Below are positions 28,477 through 37,108 of a stretch of 64,000 bases of DNA, one piece after another. Under the pieces are notes generated by a model. That model saw nothing but the letters and a program-made list of their open reading frames with translations, made no database searches and was not told the DNA's origin. How positions within the stretch are numbered: the stretch's first letter is position 1; each line of letters starts with the position of its first letter. Origin of the DNA: Microbacterium thalli. Its GTDB lineage: Bacteria; Actinomycetota; Actinomycetes; Actinomycetales; Microbacteriaceae. The stretch is from the NCBI RefSeq assembly GCF_028737325.1, contig NZ_JAQZCH010000002.1, positions 310,001-374,000 of the forward strand, given 5' to 3'. Made by a program: the position numbers and the translations under genes.

Positions 28477-30534
28477 ATGACGGAATCCGGCAATCCCCTG
28501 CTCATCGTTTCTCCCCTGCCTCACGGGTTGCCGGACTATCCGGCCATCAAGGCCGAGCACTACCTGCCCGCCTTCCGTGACGCCTTCGCCCAGCAGCGCG
28601 CCGAGATCGACGCGATCGCCACGGCCGCCGAGTCGCCCACCTTCGACAACACGATCGAGGCGTGGGAGCGTAGCGGGCGCCTGCTGACCGACGTCGCACA
28701 CACCTTCTACACCGTCAGTTCCGCCGACGCCACGCCCGAGATCCAGCACGTCGACGGGGAACTGGCCCCGCTCATGTCGGCGCACAGCGACGCGATCCTG
28801 CTCGACGGCCGGCTCTACGACCGCGTCCGCCAGCTTCATGCGCAGGCGGGTGACCTCGATCTCACGGACGAGCAGCGGTACCTGATCGAACGCCGTTTCA
28901 CCCAGATGACCCACGCGGGCGCCGCGCTGGACGAAGCCGCCAAAGCTCGGCTCACCGCCATCAACGGCCGCCTGTCGGTACTGACGACGACATTCGAGAA
29001 GAACCTGCTTGCCGACACCAACGAGCTCGCCGTGGTCTTCGACGACGTCGCCGAACTCGACGGCCTCGGCGACGGACAGATCTCCGCCGCCGCCCAGTCC
29101 GCGGCCGACCGGGGTATGCCCGGTCGGTTCGTCGTCACCCTCACGTTGTTCACGGGCCATCCGCTGCTCGCGTCGCTGCGTCGACGGGCCAGTCGCGAGC
29201 GGCTGCTCGAGGCGTCCCGGTTGCGCGGCAGCCGCGACGGCGCACACGACAATCGGCCGGTCCTGCTCGAGATCGTCCGTCTGCGGGCCGAGCGCGCCGC
29301 ACTGCTCGGTTTCGCATCCCACGCCGCCTACGTCACCTCGGACCAGACCGCCGGTGACCCGCACGCGGTAGCCGACCTCCTCCGCCGTCTCGCGGTACCG
29401 GCCGCCCGCAACGCGCAGCGCGAAAAGGCAGAGCTCACGCGTGTCGCCGAACAGGACGGGCCGCTCCCGGGCGGCATCGGCGCTGCGGACTGGTCCTTCT
29501 ACACGGAGCGGGTGCGCGCGGCGACGCTCGATATCGACACCGCCGCGTTGCGACCCTGGTTCGAAGCGGAGCGCGTCCTGCACGACGGCGTCTTCTTCGC
29601 GGCGACGCAGCTCTACGGCATCACGTTCCAGGAGCGCCCCGACCTGCCCGCATACCACCCGGACGCTCGCGTCTTCGAGGTGACCGATGCCGACGGCTCT
29701 CACGTCGGGCTGTTCATCCTCGATCTCTACACGCGCGACAGCAAGCGAGGCGGCGCATGGATGAACGCTGTCGTGTCGCAGTCGCGCCTGCGCGGAACAA
29801 CGCCGATCGTCGTCAACAACCTCAACGTGCCGCAGCCTGCCCCGGGAACGCCGACGCTGCTCACGCTGGACGAGGTGACGACGCTGTTCCACGAGTTCGG
29901 CCACGCGCTGCACGGCCTGTTCGCCACCGTCACCTACCCCACCTTCGCCGGCACGAACGTGTTCCGCGACTTCGTCGAGTTCCCGAGCCAGGTCAACGAG
30001 ATGTGGATCTTCCGCCCCGAGATCCTCACGAACTACGCGCGCCACATCGAGACCGACGAGCCACTGCCGGCATCGATCATCGCTCGCCTCGAGGCCTCGA
30101 GCACCTTCAACCAGGGCTTCGCCACGAGCGAGTACCTCGCCGCCGCGTGGTTGGACCTCGCCTGGCACTCCCTCTCGGTCGACGAGGCACGGTCGGTATC
30201 GGATGTCGCGGCCTTCGAGGCGGCCGCGCTCGGCGACATCGGCCTCGACGAACCGGCCGTGCCGACGCGGTACTCGTCGACGTACTTCGCCCACATCTTC
30301 TCGGGCGGTTACAGCGCCGGCTACTACTCCTACATCTGGAGCGAGGTGCTCGACGCCGATACGGTCGAGTGGTTCGACGACAACGGGGGGCTGAACCGAG
30401 CCAACGGCGATCGCTTCCGCCAGCGGCTACTCGGCGTGGGCGGCTCGAAGGATCCGTTGGAGGCCTACCGCGACTTCCGCGGCCGTGATGCGCGCATCGA
30501 CCCGCTGCTCGCGCGCCGCGGACTTCAGCCCTGA
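28477..30534 (+). CDS. dcp: M3 family metallopeptidase (peptidyl-dipeptidase Dcp / oligopeptidase A)
   Basis: This 685-residue cytosolic zinc peptidase of the thimet family cleaves short peptides, finishing the work of ATP-dependent proteases. The zinc site HEFGHALHG begins at about residue 472 and the third ligand lies in the following helix (FVEFPSQVNEMWIF). The C-terminal YSSTYFAHIFSGGYSAGYYSYIWSE block contains the family Tyr-rich substrate loop. Dcp and oligopeptidase A are hard to separate by eye; length and C-terminus fit Dcp. It converges on a dihydrofolate-reductase-like gene. Confidence 0.92.
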   Translation: MTESGNPLLIVSPLPHGLPDYPAIKAEHYLPAFRDAFAQQRAEIDAIATAAESPTFDNTIEAWERSGRLLTDVAHTFYTVSSADATPEIQHVDGELAPLMSAHSDAILLDGRLYDRVRQLHAQAGDLDLTDEQRYLIERRFTQMTHAGAALDEAAKARLTAINGRLSVLTTTFEKNLLADTNELAVVFDDVAELDGLGDGQISAAAQSAADRGMPGRFVVTLTLFTGHPLLASLRRRASRERLLEASRLRGSRDGAHDNRPVLLEIVRLRAERAALLGFASHAAYVTSDQTAGDPHAVADLLRRLAVPAARNAQREKAELTRVAEQDGPLPGGIGAADWSFYTERVRAATLDIDTAALRPWFEAERVLHDGVFFAATQLYGITFQERPDLPAYHPDARVFEVTDADGSHVGLFILDLYTRDSKRGGAWMNAVVSQSRLRGTTPIVVNNLNVPQPAPGTPTLLTLDEVTTLFHEFGHALHGLFATVTYPTFAGTNVFRDFVEFPSQVNEMWIFRPEILTNYARHIETDEPLPASIIARLEASSTFNQGFATSEYLAAAWLDLAWHSLSVDEARSVSDVAAFEAAALGDIGLDEPAVPTRYSSTYFAHIFSGGYSAGYYSYIWSEVLDADTVEWFDDNGGLNRANGDRFRQRLLGVGGSKDPLEAYRDFRGRDARIDPLLARRGLQP

Positions 30535-30544
30535 CGCGCCGGCG

Positions 30545-31102
30545 TCAGCGCCCCTCGACGGTGTAGATGAGCCGCGCGAACGCACCGACCGCCTGCGCCG
30601 AGTGCAAGCGCAGGCGGTCGGACTCGACGCGCCGCGGCAACAAGGGCGCGCCGGCGCCGAGCGTCACCGGTGCGATCGAGACGGCGATCTCGTCGAGCGC
30701 GCCGATGTCGAGGAACTGACCGGCGAGGTCTCCCCCGCCCACCACCCAGATGTCGCGATCACCGGCCGCCGCGCGGATCTCCGGGAGAACGTCCGCCACC
30801 GCCCCGGAGACGAAGCGGATGTCGGCACCGGCCGGCGCAGGCAGGTCGCGCGTCGTGAAGACGAAGGTCGGACGGTCACCGTGGAACTCCCGCCACCGTC
30901 CGGGATGAGCCAGGATGTCGGACTCGGCGAGCACCCACTCGTACGTCGTCGAACCTTCGACCAGCACGCCGGCATCAGCGGGCAGCAGCTGCTCGTCCGG
31001 CTCGGTGCCGCCGTCGACGGCGAAGAGCCACGCGAGCGAGTTGTCGGCGTCGGCGATGAAACCGTCGAGCGATGTTGCGGTGTCGAAAATGATGCGTCCC
31101 AT
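30545..31102 (-). CDS. Dihydrofolate-reductase-like (RibD C-terminal) protein
   Basis: This 185-residue protein has the RibD C-terminal/DHFR-like fold. It begins MGRIIFDTATSLDGFIAD and contains DIWVVGGGDLAGQFLDIGALDEI, the NADPH-binding glycine segment. Proteins of this group act on pteridine- or flavin-like substrates, but most are uncharacterised. The ATG at 31102 is 7 nt from a TACCAT -10 box. A longer open frame upstream runs into clpX and is not coding. Confidence 0.85.
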   Translation of the reverse strand: MGRIIFDTATSLDGFIADADNSLAWLFAVDGGTEPDEQLLPADAGVLVEGSTTYEWVLAESDILAHPGRWREFHGDRPTFVFTTRDLPAPAGADIRFVSGAVADVLPEIRAAAGDRDIWVVGGGDLAGQFLDIGALDEIAVSIAPVTLGAGAPLLPRRVESDRLRLHSAQAVGAFARLIYTVEGR

Positions 31103-31109
31103 GCCGCTG

Positions 31110-31115
31110 ATGGTA
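31110..31115 (-). promoter_or_regulatory. -10 box TACCAT, leaderless promoter of the DHFR-like gene
   Basis: On the minus strand TACCAT ends 7 nt before the ATG at 31102, within the 37-bp gap after clpX. Confidence 0.4.
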
Positions 31116-31139
31116 ACGGCGGCGTCGGACAGGCCTCGA

Positions 31140-32408
31140 TCAGGCGGTCTTGCGCTTCTGCCGGAGCACCAGCGTCGGCGGCGCTCCCTCGTCGACCGCG
31201 GCCCGCGTGACGATGACCTTATCGACGTCGTCGGCCGAGGGGATCTCGAACATGATGGGGCCGAGGACATCCTCGAGGATCGCTCGCAGACCGCGAGCTC
31301 CGGTCTTGCGCGCGACAGCGAGGTCAGCGATTGCACGCAGAGCATCGTCCTCGAACTCGAGCTCGACGCCGTCCAGCTCGAACATGCGCTGGTACTGCTT
31401 GACGAAGGCGTTCTTGGGACCGGTGAGGATCTCGATGAGCGCCTTCTGGTCGAGCGGCGAGACCGACGTGACGACGGGCAGCCGGCCGATGAACTCGGGG
31501 ATCAGGCCGAACTTGTGCAGGTCCTCGGGCTCGACCTCGCGGAACAGGTCGAGCTCCTTGTCCTTCTCCTGCAGCGGCGCACCGAAGCCGACACCGTGCT
31601 TGCCGACGCGCGACGAGATGATCTCCTCGAGGCCCGCGAATGCACCGGCGACGATGAACAGCACGTTCGTCGTGTCGATCTGGATGAACTCCTGGTGCGG
31701 GTGCTTGCGCCCGCCCTGCGGGGGAACGGACGCGACAGTGCCCTCGAGGATCTTCAGCAGCGCCTGCTGAACACCCTCGCCGGAGACGTCGCGCGTGATC
31801 GAGGGGTTCTCGGCCTTGCGGGCGATCTTGTCGACCTCGTCGATGTAGATGATGCCCGTCTCGGCACGCTTCACGTCGAAGTCCGCTGCCTGCAGCAGCT
31901 TGAGCAGGATGTTCTCGACATCCTCGCCGACATACCCGGCCTCGGTCAGCGCCGTGGCGTCGGCCACCGCGAACGGGACGTTGAGACGCTTCGCGAGCGT
32001 CTGCGCGAGGTAGGTCTTGCCGCAACCGGTCGGACCGAGCAGCAGGATGTTGCTCTTCGCGAGCTCGACATCATCGGCACGCTGCTCCGCGGGCTGCAGC
32101 GTCGAGTGCGCGCGGACCCGCTTGTAATGGTTGTAGACGGCGACCGACAGGGCGCGCTTGGCGGGATCCTGCCCGACGACGTACTCCTCGAGGAACGAGA
32201 AGATCTCGCGCGGCTTGGGCAGATCGAACTCGGCGACGGACTCATCGCCCGACTCGGCCATGCGCTCTTCGATGATCTCGTTGCACAGCTCGACGCACTC
32301 GTCGCAGATGTAGACGCCGGGGCCTGCGATCAGCTGCTGCACCTGCTTCTGACTCTTGCCGCAGAACGAGCACTTGAACAGGTCAGCGCTCTCACCGATG
32401 CGAGCCAT
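31140..32408 (-). CDS. clpX: ATP-dependent Clp protease ATPase subunit ClpX
   Basis: This AAA+ unfoldase feeds proteins to ClpP. An N-terminal zinc domain (CSFCGKS and ICDECVELC) precedes Walker [18 protein letters not shown] near 115-130 and Walker [13 protein letters not shown] near 180. The IGF-type ClpP-docking loop appears as IGFGAP-like VGFGAPLQ, and sensor 2 lies in [11 protein letters not shown]. 422 residues is standard. It is separated from clpP2 by a strong hairpin, so it probably has its own promoter. Confidence 0.97.
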   Translation of the reverse strand: MARIGESADLFKCSFCGKSQKQVQQLIAGPGVYICDECVELCNEIIEERMAESGDESVAEFDLPKPREIFSFLEEYVVGQDPAKRALSVAVYNHYKRVRAHSTLQPAEQRADDVELAKSNILLLGPTGCGKTYLAQTLAKRLNVPFAVADATALTEAGYVGEDVENILLKLLQAADFDVKRAETGIIYIDEVDKIARKAENPSITRDVSGEGVQQALLKILEGTVASVPPQGGRKHPHQEFIQIDTTNVLFIVAGAFAGLEEIISSRVGKHGVGFGAPLQEKDKELDLFREVEPEDLHKFGLIPEFIGRLPVVTSVSPLDQKALIEILTGPKNAFVKQYQRMFELDGVELEFEDDALRAIADLAVARKTGARGLRAILEDVLGPIMFEIPSADDVDKVIVTRAAVDEGAPPTLVLRQKRKTA

Positions 32409-32521
32409 GTACCCTCCTGGATGCCGGATGCCGTCGCCCCCGGGGGGAACGCGGTGTTCCGAGCCTAACCTCTCCCACGGACATCCCTGCGGATTTCCGA
32501 CGCCTCGCCGTCGATCGTCGC

Positions 32522-32563
32522 GAACAGCGACGGCCCCGGGTTCCCCCGGGGCCGTCGCTGTTC
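32522..32563 (-). terminator. Terminator of the clpP1-clpP2 operon
   Basis: A perfect 19-bp stem (outer strands GAACAGCGACGG and CCGTCGCTGTTC) with a 4-nt loop begins 13 nt after the clpP2 stop. It isolates clpP transcription from clpX. Confidence 0.8.
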
Positions 32564-32575
32564 ACGTCGTGAGCG

Positions 32576-33241
32576 TCACGCGGTGATGGCCGCGGGGGTG
32601 CGCTTGCGCGACGTCAGCACCTGGTCGACGATGCCGTACTCCATCGCCTCGTGCGCCGACAGGATCTTGTCGCGGTCGATGTCCTTGTTGACCTGCTCCT
32701 GCGTGCGGTTGGTGTGGCGCGCCATGGTCTCTTCGAGCCAGGTCCGCATGCGCAGGATCTCGGCCGCCTGGATCTCGATGTCCGACGCCTGACCGTGACC
32801 GGCCTCGCCGACGGCGGGCTGGTGGATCAGGATGCGGGCGTTGGGAAGCGCGAGCCGCTTGCCCGGCGCGCCGGCGGCGAGCAGCACGGAGGCGGCGGAA
32901 GCCGCCTGGCCGAGCACGACCGTCTGGATCTGGGGCGACACGTACTGCATCGTGTCGTAGATCGCGGTCATCGCGGTGAACGAGCCACCGGGCGAGTTGA
33001 TGTACATGATGATGTCGCGGTCCGGGTCCTGCGACTCGAGCACGAGCAGCTGAGCCATGACGTCGTCGGCGGACGCGTCGTCGACCTGCACACCGAGGAA
33101 GATGACGCGATCCTCGAAAAGCTTGTTGTACGGGTCCTGGCGCTTGTAGCCGTAGGCGGTGCGCTCCTCGAACTGCGGCAGGATGTAGCGGCTCGAGGGC
33201 AGTGCTGCGCCGTGGGGAAGGCCGAAGGCGGGTGTGTTCAT
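32576..33241 (-). CDS. clpP2: ATP-dependent Clp protease proteolytic subunit ClpP2
   Basis: This serine protease subunit of 221 residues has catalytic Ser near 115 (GQAASAAS), His near 140 (ARILIHQP) and Asp near 191 (DIDRDKILS). The N-terminal extension ([19 protein letters not shown]) precedes the [21 protein letters not shown] block. In actinobacteria ClpP1 and ClpP2 form mixed two-ring complexes, so both genes are expected to be needed. It lies 23 nt after clpP1. Confidence 0.96.
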   Translation of the reverse strand: MNTPAFGLPHGAALPSSRYILPQFEERTAYGYKRQDPYNKLFEDRVIFLGVQVDDASADDVMAQLLVLESQDPDRDIIMYINSPGGSFTAMTAIYDTMQYVSPQIQTVVLGQAASAASVLLAAGAPGKRLALPNARILIHQPAVGEAGHGQASDIEIQAAEILRMRTWLEETMARHTNRTQEQVNKDIDRDKILSAHEAMEYGIVDQVLTSRKRTPAAITA

Positions 33242-33264
33242 CGTTCTGTGTCTCCTTCGGTCGA

Positions 33265-33849
33265 TCAGTTCTCGGTGCCGCCGCCGCCGACGACGTCGGT
33301 GGCCGATTCGCGGATGTGGTCGACGAAGCCGTACTCCAGCGCCTCCGCGGCGGTGAACCAGCGGTCCCGGTCGCCATCGGCGTTGACCTGCTCGACCGAC
33401 TTCCCGGTCTGGGCGGCCGTGATCTCGGCGAGGCGACGCTTCATGTCGAGGATGAGCTGCGCCTGCGTCTGGATGTCGCTCGACGTTCCGCCGAAGCCAC
33501 CGTGCGGCTGGTGCAGCAGCACGCGCGCGTTGGGCGTGATGTAACGCTTGCCCTTCGTCCCCGCGGTCAGCAGCAGCTGACCCATCGACGCGGCCATGCC
33601 GATGCCGACGGTGACGATGTCGTTCGGCACGAACTGCATCGTGTCGTAGATCGCCATACCGGCGGTGATGGAGCCGCCCGGCGAGTTGATGTAGAGGTAG
33701 ATGTCCTTCTCAGAGTCCTCGGCTGCGAGCAGGAGGATCTTCGCGCAGATCTCGTTCGCGTTCTCGTCGCGCACCTCCGACCCGAGCCAGATGATGCGGT
33801 CCTTCAGCAGTCTGTCGAAGACGCTGGTTGCGATGAGGGGGTCAGCCAT
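33265..33849 (-). CDS. clpP1: ATP-dependent Clp protease proteolytic subunit ClpP1
   Basis: This 194-residue partner of ClpP2 has the triad Ser 88 (GMAASMG), His 113 (LLHQPHGG) and Asp 162 (GDRDRW). CAGGAGC gives a ribosome binding site upstream of the ATG at 33849. It is separated from tig by the terminator at 33953-33988, so clpP1-clpP2 form their own unit. Confidence 0.96.
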   Translation of the reverse strand: MADPLIATSVFDRLLKDRIIWLGSEVRDENANEICAKILLLAAEDSEKDIYLYINSPGGSITAGMAIYDTMQFVPNDIVTVGIGMAASMGQLLLTAGTKGKRYITPNARVLLHQPHGGFGGTSSDIQTQAQLILDMKRRLAEITAAQTGKSVEQVNADGDRDRWFTAAEALEYGFVDHIRESATDVVGGGGTEN

Positions 33850-33952
33850 GTGTGCTCCTGATCCGAAGTTTCGTGACGTGTCGAATCTACCGAGGCGGGA
33901 GTCGGCCCCCGACCGTGTTCGCCGTGGGCATAGCCGTGTCGCGCCGCAACGA

Positions 33953-33988
33953 CGAGGGGGACGGATGCCGCAGCATCCGTCCCCCTCG
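33953..33988 (-). terminator. Terminator downstream of trigger factor
   Basis: A perfect 16-bp stem (CGAGGGGGACGGATGC with its complement) and CGCA-type tetraloop lie 23 nt after the tig stop. No T tract follows, as is common in high-GC actinobacteria. Confidence 0.75.
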
Positions 33989-34011
33989 CGCCGTTCAACC
34001 GGCGGGCGCGA

Positions 34012-35538
34012 TCACTCGGCCGCAGCCTCGTCGGCAGCCTTCTTCTTGGTCGGGGCCTTCTTGGCGGGAGCCTTCTTGGCGGGAGCCTTCTCGTCCGCGT
34101 CCGCGGCGTCGGCGTCGGCCTTCTTCTTGGCGGGAGCCTTCTTTGCCGGAGCCTTCTTCTTCGGGGCCTCCTCGGCCTCGATCACGGCGTCGGCGTCGGC
34201 CGCGGCGTCGGCGATCTCCTCGGCCTCGGCGACGACGTCATCGCCGGCTGCCTCCTCGCCTTCGACAGCGACGAAGCCGGCGAGGTCGACGGGCTTGCCG
34301 TCGGTGTCGACGACGGAGACCTTGCCCAGCGCGATCGCGAGTGCCTTGTTACGGGCGACCTCGCCGACCATGACGGGCAGCTGGCCGTTCTCCTGCAGCG
34401 CGTTCACGAACTCCTGCGGAGCCATGCCGTACTGCGCCGACGCCTGGATCAGGTACTGCGTGAGCTCGTCCTGCGAGACCTGCACCTCGTGCGTCTCGGC
34501 GATCTTGTCGAGGATCATCTGCGTGCGGAACTGCTTCTCGCTCGCCTCGGCGACCTCGGCACGGTGCTCGTCGTCCTCGAGGCGTCCCTCGCCCTCGAGG
34601 TGCGCGTGCACCTCGGCCTCGACGAGAGCAGCCGGGACGGGGATGTCGGCCTTCTCGAGCAGCGCGTCGACGAGCTTGTCGCGAGCTGCCGCCCCCTGGG
34701 TGAAGACGCTCTGCTGCGACACCCGCTCGACGAGGCTCTCGCGGAGCTCGGCGATGGTGTCGAACTCGCTCGCCATCTGCGCGAAGTCGTCGTCGGCCTC
34801 GGGCAGCTCGCGCTCCTTGACGGCCGTGACCGTCACGGCCACCTCGGCCTCTTCGCCGGCGTGGTCACCGCCGACGAGCTTCGAGCGGAAGGTCGTCGCC
34901 TCACCCGCGGTGAGGGAGTCGATCGCTTCGTCGATGCCCTCGAGCAGTTCGCCCGAGCCGACCTCGTACGACACGCCCTCGGCGCGGTCGATCTCGTTGC
35001 CGTCGATCGTGGCGACGAGATCGAGCTCGACGAAGTCACCCTTGGTGGCGGGACGGTCCACGGTGACGAGGGTGCCGAAGCGGCCGCGCAGGCGGTCGAG
35101 CTCCTCGTCGATGGCGGCGTCGTCGGTGGCGACGGCGTCGACCTCGATCGTGATGTCGTCGTAGGCGGGCAGCTCGAACTCGGGCCGGACGTCGACCTCG
35201 ACCTCGACCTTGAGGTCGCCCGAGAAGTCCTTCTCGCTCGGCCAGTCGATGACCTCGGCCGACGGGCGGCCGAGCACGCGCAGCTCGTTGGCGGTGACCG
35301 CTTCGCGGTAGAAGCCGTCGAGGCCTTCGCTGACAGCGTGCTCGATGACCGCGCCGCGGCCGACACGCTGGTCGATGATCGGAGCGGGCACCTTGCCCTT
35401 GCGGAAGCCGGGGATCTGCACGTCCTGAGCGATGTGCTCGTATGCGTGGCTGATGCTCGGCTTGAGCTCGTCCGGGCTGACCGTGATGTGGAGCTTCACC
35501 CGGGTGGGGCTGAGCGTCTCGACGGTGCTGGTGACCAT
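34012..35538 (-). CDS. tig: Trigger factor
   Basis: This ribosome-bound chaperone and peptidyl-prolyl isomerase has 508 residues. The ribosome-binding motif is in the N-terminal domain ([13 protein letters not shown], near residues 44-56). An FKBP domain (about 155-240, [14 protein letters not shown]) and a long helical C-terminal arm domain follow. The last 60 residues are a low-complexity [13 protein letters not shown] tail alternating with acidic stretches, an extension absent from E. coli TF. It follows tRNA-Pro on the same strand after about 70 nt. Confidence 0.96.
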   Translation of the reverse strand: MVTSTVETLSPTRVKLHITVSPDELKPSISHAYEHIAQDVQIPGFRKGKVPAPIIDQRVGRGAVIEHAVSEGLDGFYREAVTANELRVLGRPSAEVIDWPSEKDFSGDLKVEVEVDVRPEFELPAYDDITIEVDAVATDDAAIDEELDRLRGRFGTLVTVDRPATKGDFVELDLVATIDGNEIDRAEGVSYEVGSGELLEGIDEAIDSLTAGEATTFRSKLVGGDHAGEEAEVAVTVTAVKERELPEADDDFAQMASEFDTIAELRESLVERVSQQSVFTQGAAARDKLVDALLEKADIPVPAALVEAEVHAHLEGEGRLEDDEHRAEVAEASEKQFRTQMILDKIAETHEVQVSQDELTQYLIQASAQYGMAPQEFVNALQENGQLPVMVGEVARNKALAIALGKVSVVDTDGKPVDLAGFVAVEGEEAAGDDVVAEAEEIADAAADADAVIEAEEAPKKKAPAKKAPAKKKADADAADADEKAPAKKAPAKKAPTKKKAADEAAAE

Positions 35539-35609
35539 GCCTGTCGTTCTCCTTTATCCGGCCGCGCAGCTGCGCGTCCGTTCGGTGGTCTGGGTTCGTG
35601 GGGCCGTAG

Positions 35610-35683
35610 TCGGGGCGACAGGATTTGAACCTGCGGCCTCCCGCTCCCAAAGCGGGCGCTCTACCAAGCTGAGCTACGCCCCG
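35610..35683 (-). tRNA. tRNA-Pro (anticodon TGG)
   Basis: A 74-nt cloverleaf: acceptor stem CGGGGCG/CGCCCCG, discriminator A, D arm with TTGGTAG, anticodon loop TTTGGGA with TGG, and T loop GGTTCAAATCC. It reads CCA proline codons. No CCA end is encoded. It lies divergent from tRNA-Gly. Confidence 0.95.
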
Positions 35684-35720
35684 GGCGCGCCGCGACGTGC
35701 GTCGGGAAACGGCCGTGGTC

Positions 35721-35747
35721 AGTCTAGCCGACCGAGTCCGCTAGACT
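35721..35747. promoter_or_regulatory. Divergent tRNA promoters as an inverted repeat
   Basis: AGTCTAGC and GCTAGACT are perfect inverted repeats with an 11-bp spacer. The left half read on the minus strand is TAGACT, the -10 of tRNA-Pro. The right half is TAGACT on the plus strand, the -10 of tRNA-Gly. Confidence 0.5.
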
Positions 35748-35773
35748 GATCGGGTCGCCGTTCGCACGGCTCC

Positions 35774-35847
35774 GGGGATGTAGCTCAATGGTAGAGCCTC
35801 AGTCTTCCAAACTGATGGTGCGGGTTCGATTCCCGTCATCCCCTCCA
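35774..35847 (+). tRNA. tRNA-Gly (anticodon TCC), with CCA encoded
   Basis: The acceptor stem GGGGATG/CATCCCC, discriminator T and an encoded CCA (35845-35847) are clear. The anticodon stem TCAGT/ACTGA holds loop CTTCCAA with anticodon TCC, reading GGA. The T arm has GGTTCGATTCC. Confidence 0.95.
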
Positions 35848-35884
35848 CTGCTCCGACGCGCGCCGTTCGCTCGTCGGAGCTTTG

Positions 35885-36421
35885 TCATTCCGCCCGCGCT
35901 GCGTCGTGCTCGGCGCGCAGAGCCACGTAGCTGTCGGCGTTGCGTCGCAGCCCCGCCCGCTCCTGGTCCGTCAGCGCTCGGCGGACTCTCGCGGGCACGC
36001 CGGCGACGAGCGAGCCCGGCGGCACGACGGTCCCTTCGAGCACGACCGCGCCGCCCGCGACGAGCGAGCCCGCGCCGATGACAGCACCGCTGAGCACCGT
36101 GCTGTTCATGCCGATCAGACACCCGTCGCCGACGGTGCAGCCATGGACGACGGCGTTGTGGCCGATCGAGACGTCGTCACCGATGGTCGTCGGCGACGCG
36201 GCATCCACGTGGATCACGACGCCGTCCTGCACGTTGCTACGCGCTCCCACCACGACGCGCGCCCGGTCCGCTCGGATGACGGCGTTGTACCAGACGCTCG
36301 ACTCACGCCCCAGGGTGACGGCGCCGACGATGCGGGCGCCGTCCGCCACGAACGCGGTGGGATGAAGCTGCGGCCGCGACTCCCCCACCGCGACGACGGA
36401 TGCGGCGGCGGAGACGGACAC
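35885..36421 (-). CDS. Gamma-carbonic anhydrase family protein
   Basis: This 178-residue left-handed beta-helix protein has hexapeptide repeats through the middle (ARIVGAVTLGRESSVWYNAVIRADRA, then GDDVSIGHNAVVHGC). It carries the zinc-ligand type histidines of the gamma-CA/PaaY group. Members may hydrate CO2 or act as thioesterase-like accessory proteins; activity is not proven by sequence. The GTG start at 36421 lies 6 nt from a TAACCT -10 box. It converges on tRNA-Gly. Confidence 0.88.
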   Translation of the reverse strand: MSVSAAASVVAVGESRPQLHPTAFVADGARIVGAVTLGRESSVWYNAVIRADRARVVVGARSNVQDGVVIHVDAASPTTIGDDVSIGHNAVVHGCTVGDGCLIGMNSTVLSGAVIGAGSLVAGGAVVLEGTVVPPGSLVAGVPARVRRALTDQERAGLRRNADSYVALRAEHDAARAE

Positions 36422-36427
36422 GGCATC

Positions 36428-36433
36428 AGGTTA
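36428..36433 (-). promoter_or_regulatory. -10 box TAACCT, leaderless promoter of the gamma-CA gene
   Basis: Minus-strand TAACCT ends exactly 6 nt before the GTG at 36421, supporting that start. Confidence 0.5.
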
Positions 36434-36464
36434 GCCCTGGTGAGCCGAGCCTTCTCTTGCTTGC

Positions 36465-36489
36465 GGAATGTTCCGGGCTGAGTAGCGTT
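36465..36489 (+). promoter_or_regulatory. Possible SigH/SigR-type promoter of dps
   Basis: GGAAT (36465-36469) and GTT (36487-36489) are 17 bp apart, close to the GGAAT-N18-GTT pattern of oxidative-stress ECF sigma factors in actinobacteria. TAGCGT at 36483-36488 could instead be an ordinary -10. Confidence 0.4.
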
Positions 36490-36532
36490 TCATCAGAAGC
36501 AGGCTCCGACCTGCCGAGAAGGAGGCGCGAAC

Positions 36533-37018
36533 ATGACCGACACCAACATCACCACCCCCGCTCTCACCGCCGACCCGGAGGTCGCGGCAGCGACGGCGCA
36601 GTTCCTGACGCCCGTCGTCCACAAGATGCAGGCGCTCGTCGTCAACGGCAAGCAGGCGCACTGGAACGTCCGCGGCTCGAACTTCATCGCCATCCACGAG
36701 CTGCTCGACACCGTCGTGGCGCACGCCCAGGAGTACGCCGACACCGCCGCGGAGCGCATCGTCGCCCTCGGCCTTCCGGTCGACTCTCGCGTGTCGACGC
36801 TCGCCGACAAGACCACCACGGCCGTGCCCGCCGGCTTCGCTCAGTGGCGTGACGAGATCAAAGCCATCGTGTCTGACATCGACGCGGCCCTCATCGATCT
36901 GCAGGACGCGATCGACGGTCTCGACGAGGTAGACCTGTCGAGCCAGGACGTCGCCATCGAGATCAAGCGCGGCGTCGACAAGGACCGCTGGTTCCTGCTC
37001 GCGCACCTCGCCGAGTGA
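36533..37018 (+). CDS. dps: Dps ferritin-like DNA-binding protein
   Basis: This 161-residue protein is of the Dps family, dodecamers that oxidise and store iron and protect DNA. The ferroxidase residues are in QAHWNVRGSNFIAIHELLD and AQEYADTAAERI, at about 40-75. The N-terminus is short and lacks a lysine-rich DNA-binding tail. GAAGGAGG is a strong ribosome binding site 7-8 nt before the ATG. A possible oxidative-stress promoter lies upstream and a hairpin terminator follows. Confidence 0.95.
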   Translation: MTDTNITTPALTADPEVAAATAQFLTPVVHKMQALVVNGKQAHWNVRGSNFIAIHELLDTVVAHAQEYADTAAERIVALGLPVDSRVSTLADKTTTAVPAGFAQWRDEIKAIVSDIDAALIDLQDAIDGLDEVDLSSQDVAIEIKRGVDKDRWFLLAHLAE

Positions 37019-37039
37019 CGCGCCGCTGATCACGCCTCG

Positions 37040-37072
37040 AAGGCCCCGGGCCCTGTACAGGGACGGGGCCTT
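37040..37072. terminator. Hairpin terminator between dps and the amidohydrolase gene
   Basis: A 9-bp outer stem (AAGGCCCCG with CGGGGCCTT) surrounds an inner perfect palindrome CCCTGTACAGGG. It lies 21 nt after dps and 36 nt after the convergent amidohydrolase stop, so it can serve both. Confidence 0.7.
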
Positions 37073-37108
37073 CGTCATGCGTCGGCACGTCGCTCGCAGC
37101 GCGCCGGG

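Noticed and set aside
30531..30546. TGACG-CGCCGG-CGTCA hairpin as terminator between dcp and the DHFR-like gene
   Set aside because: A 5-bp stem overlapping both stop regions is too weak to claim.
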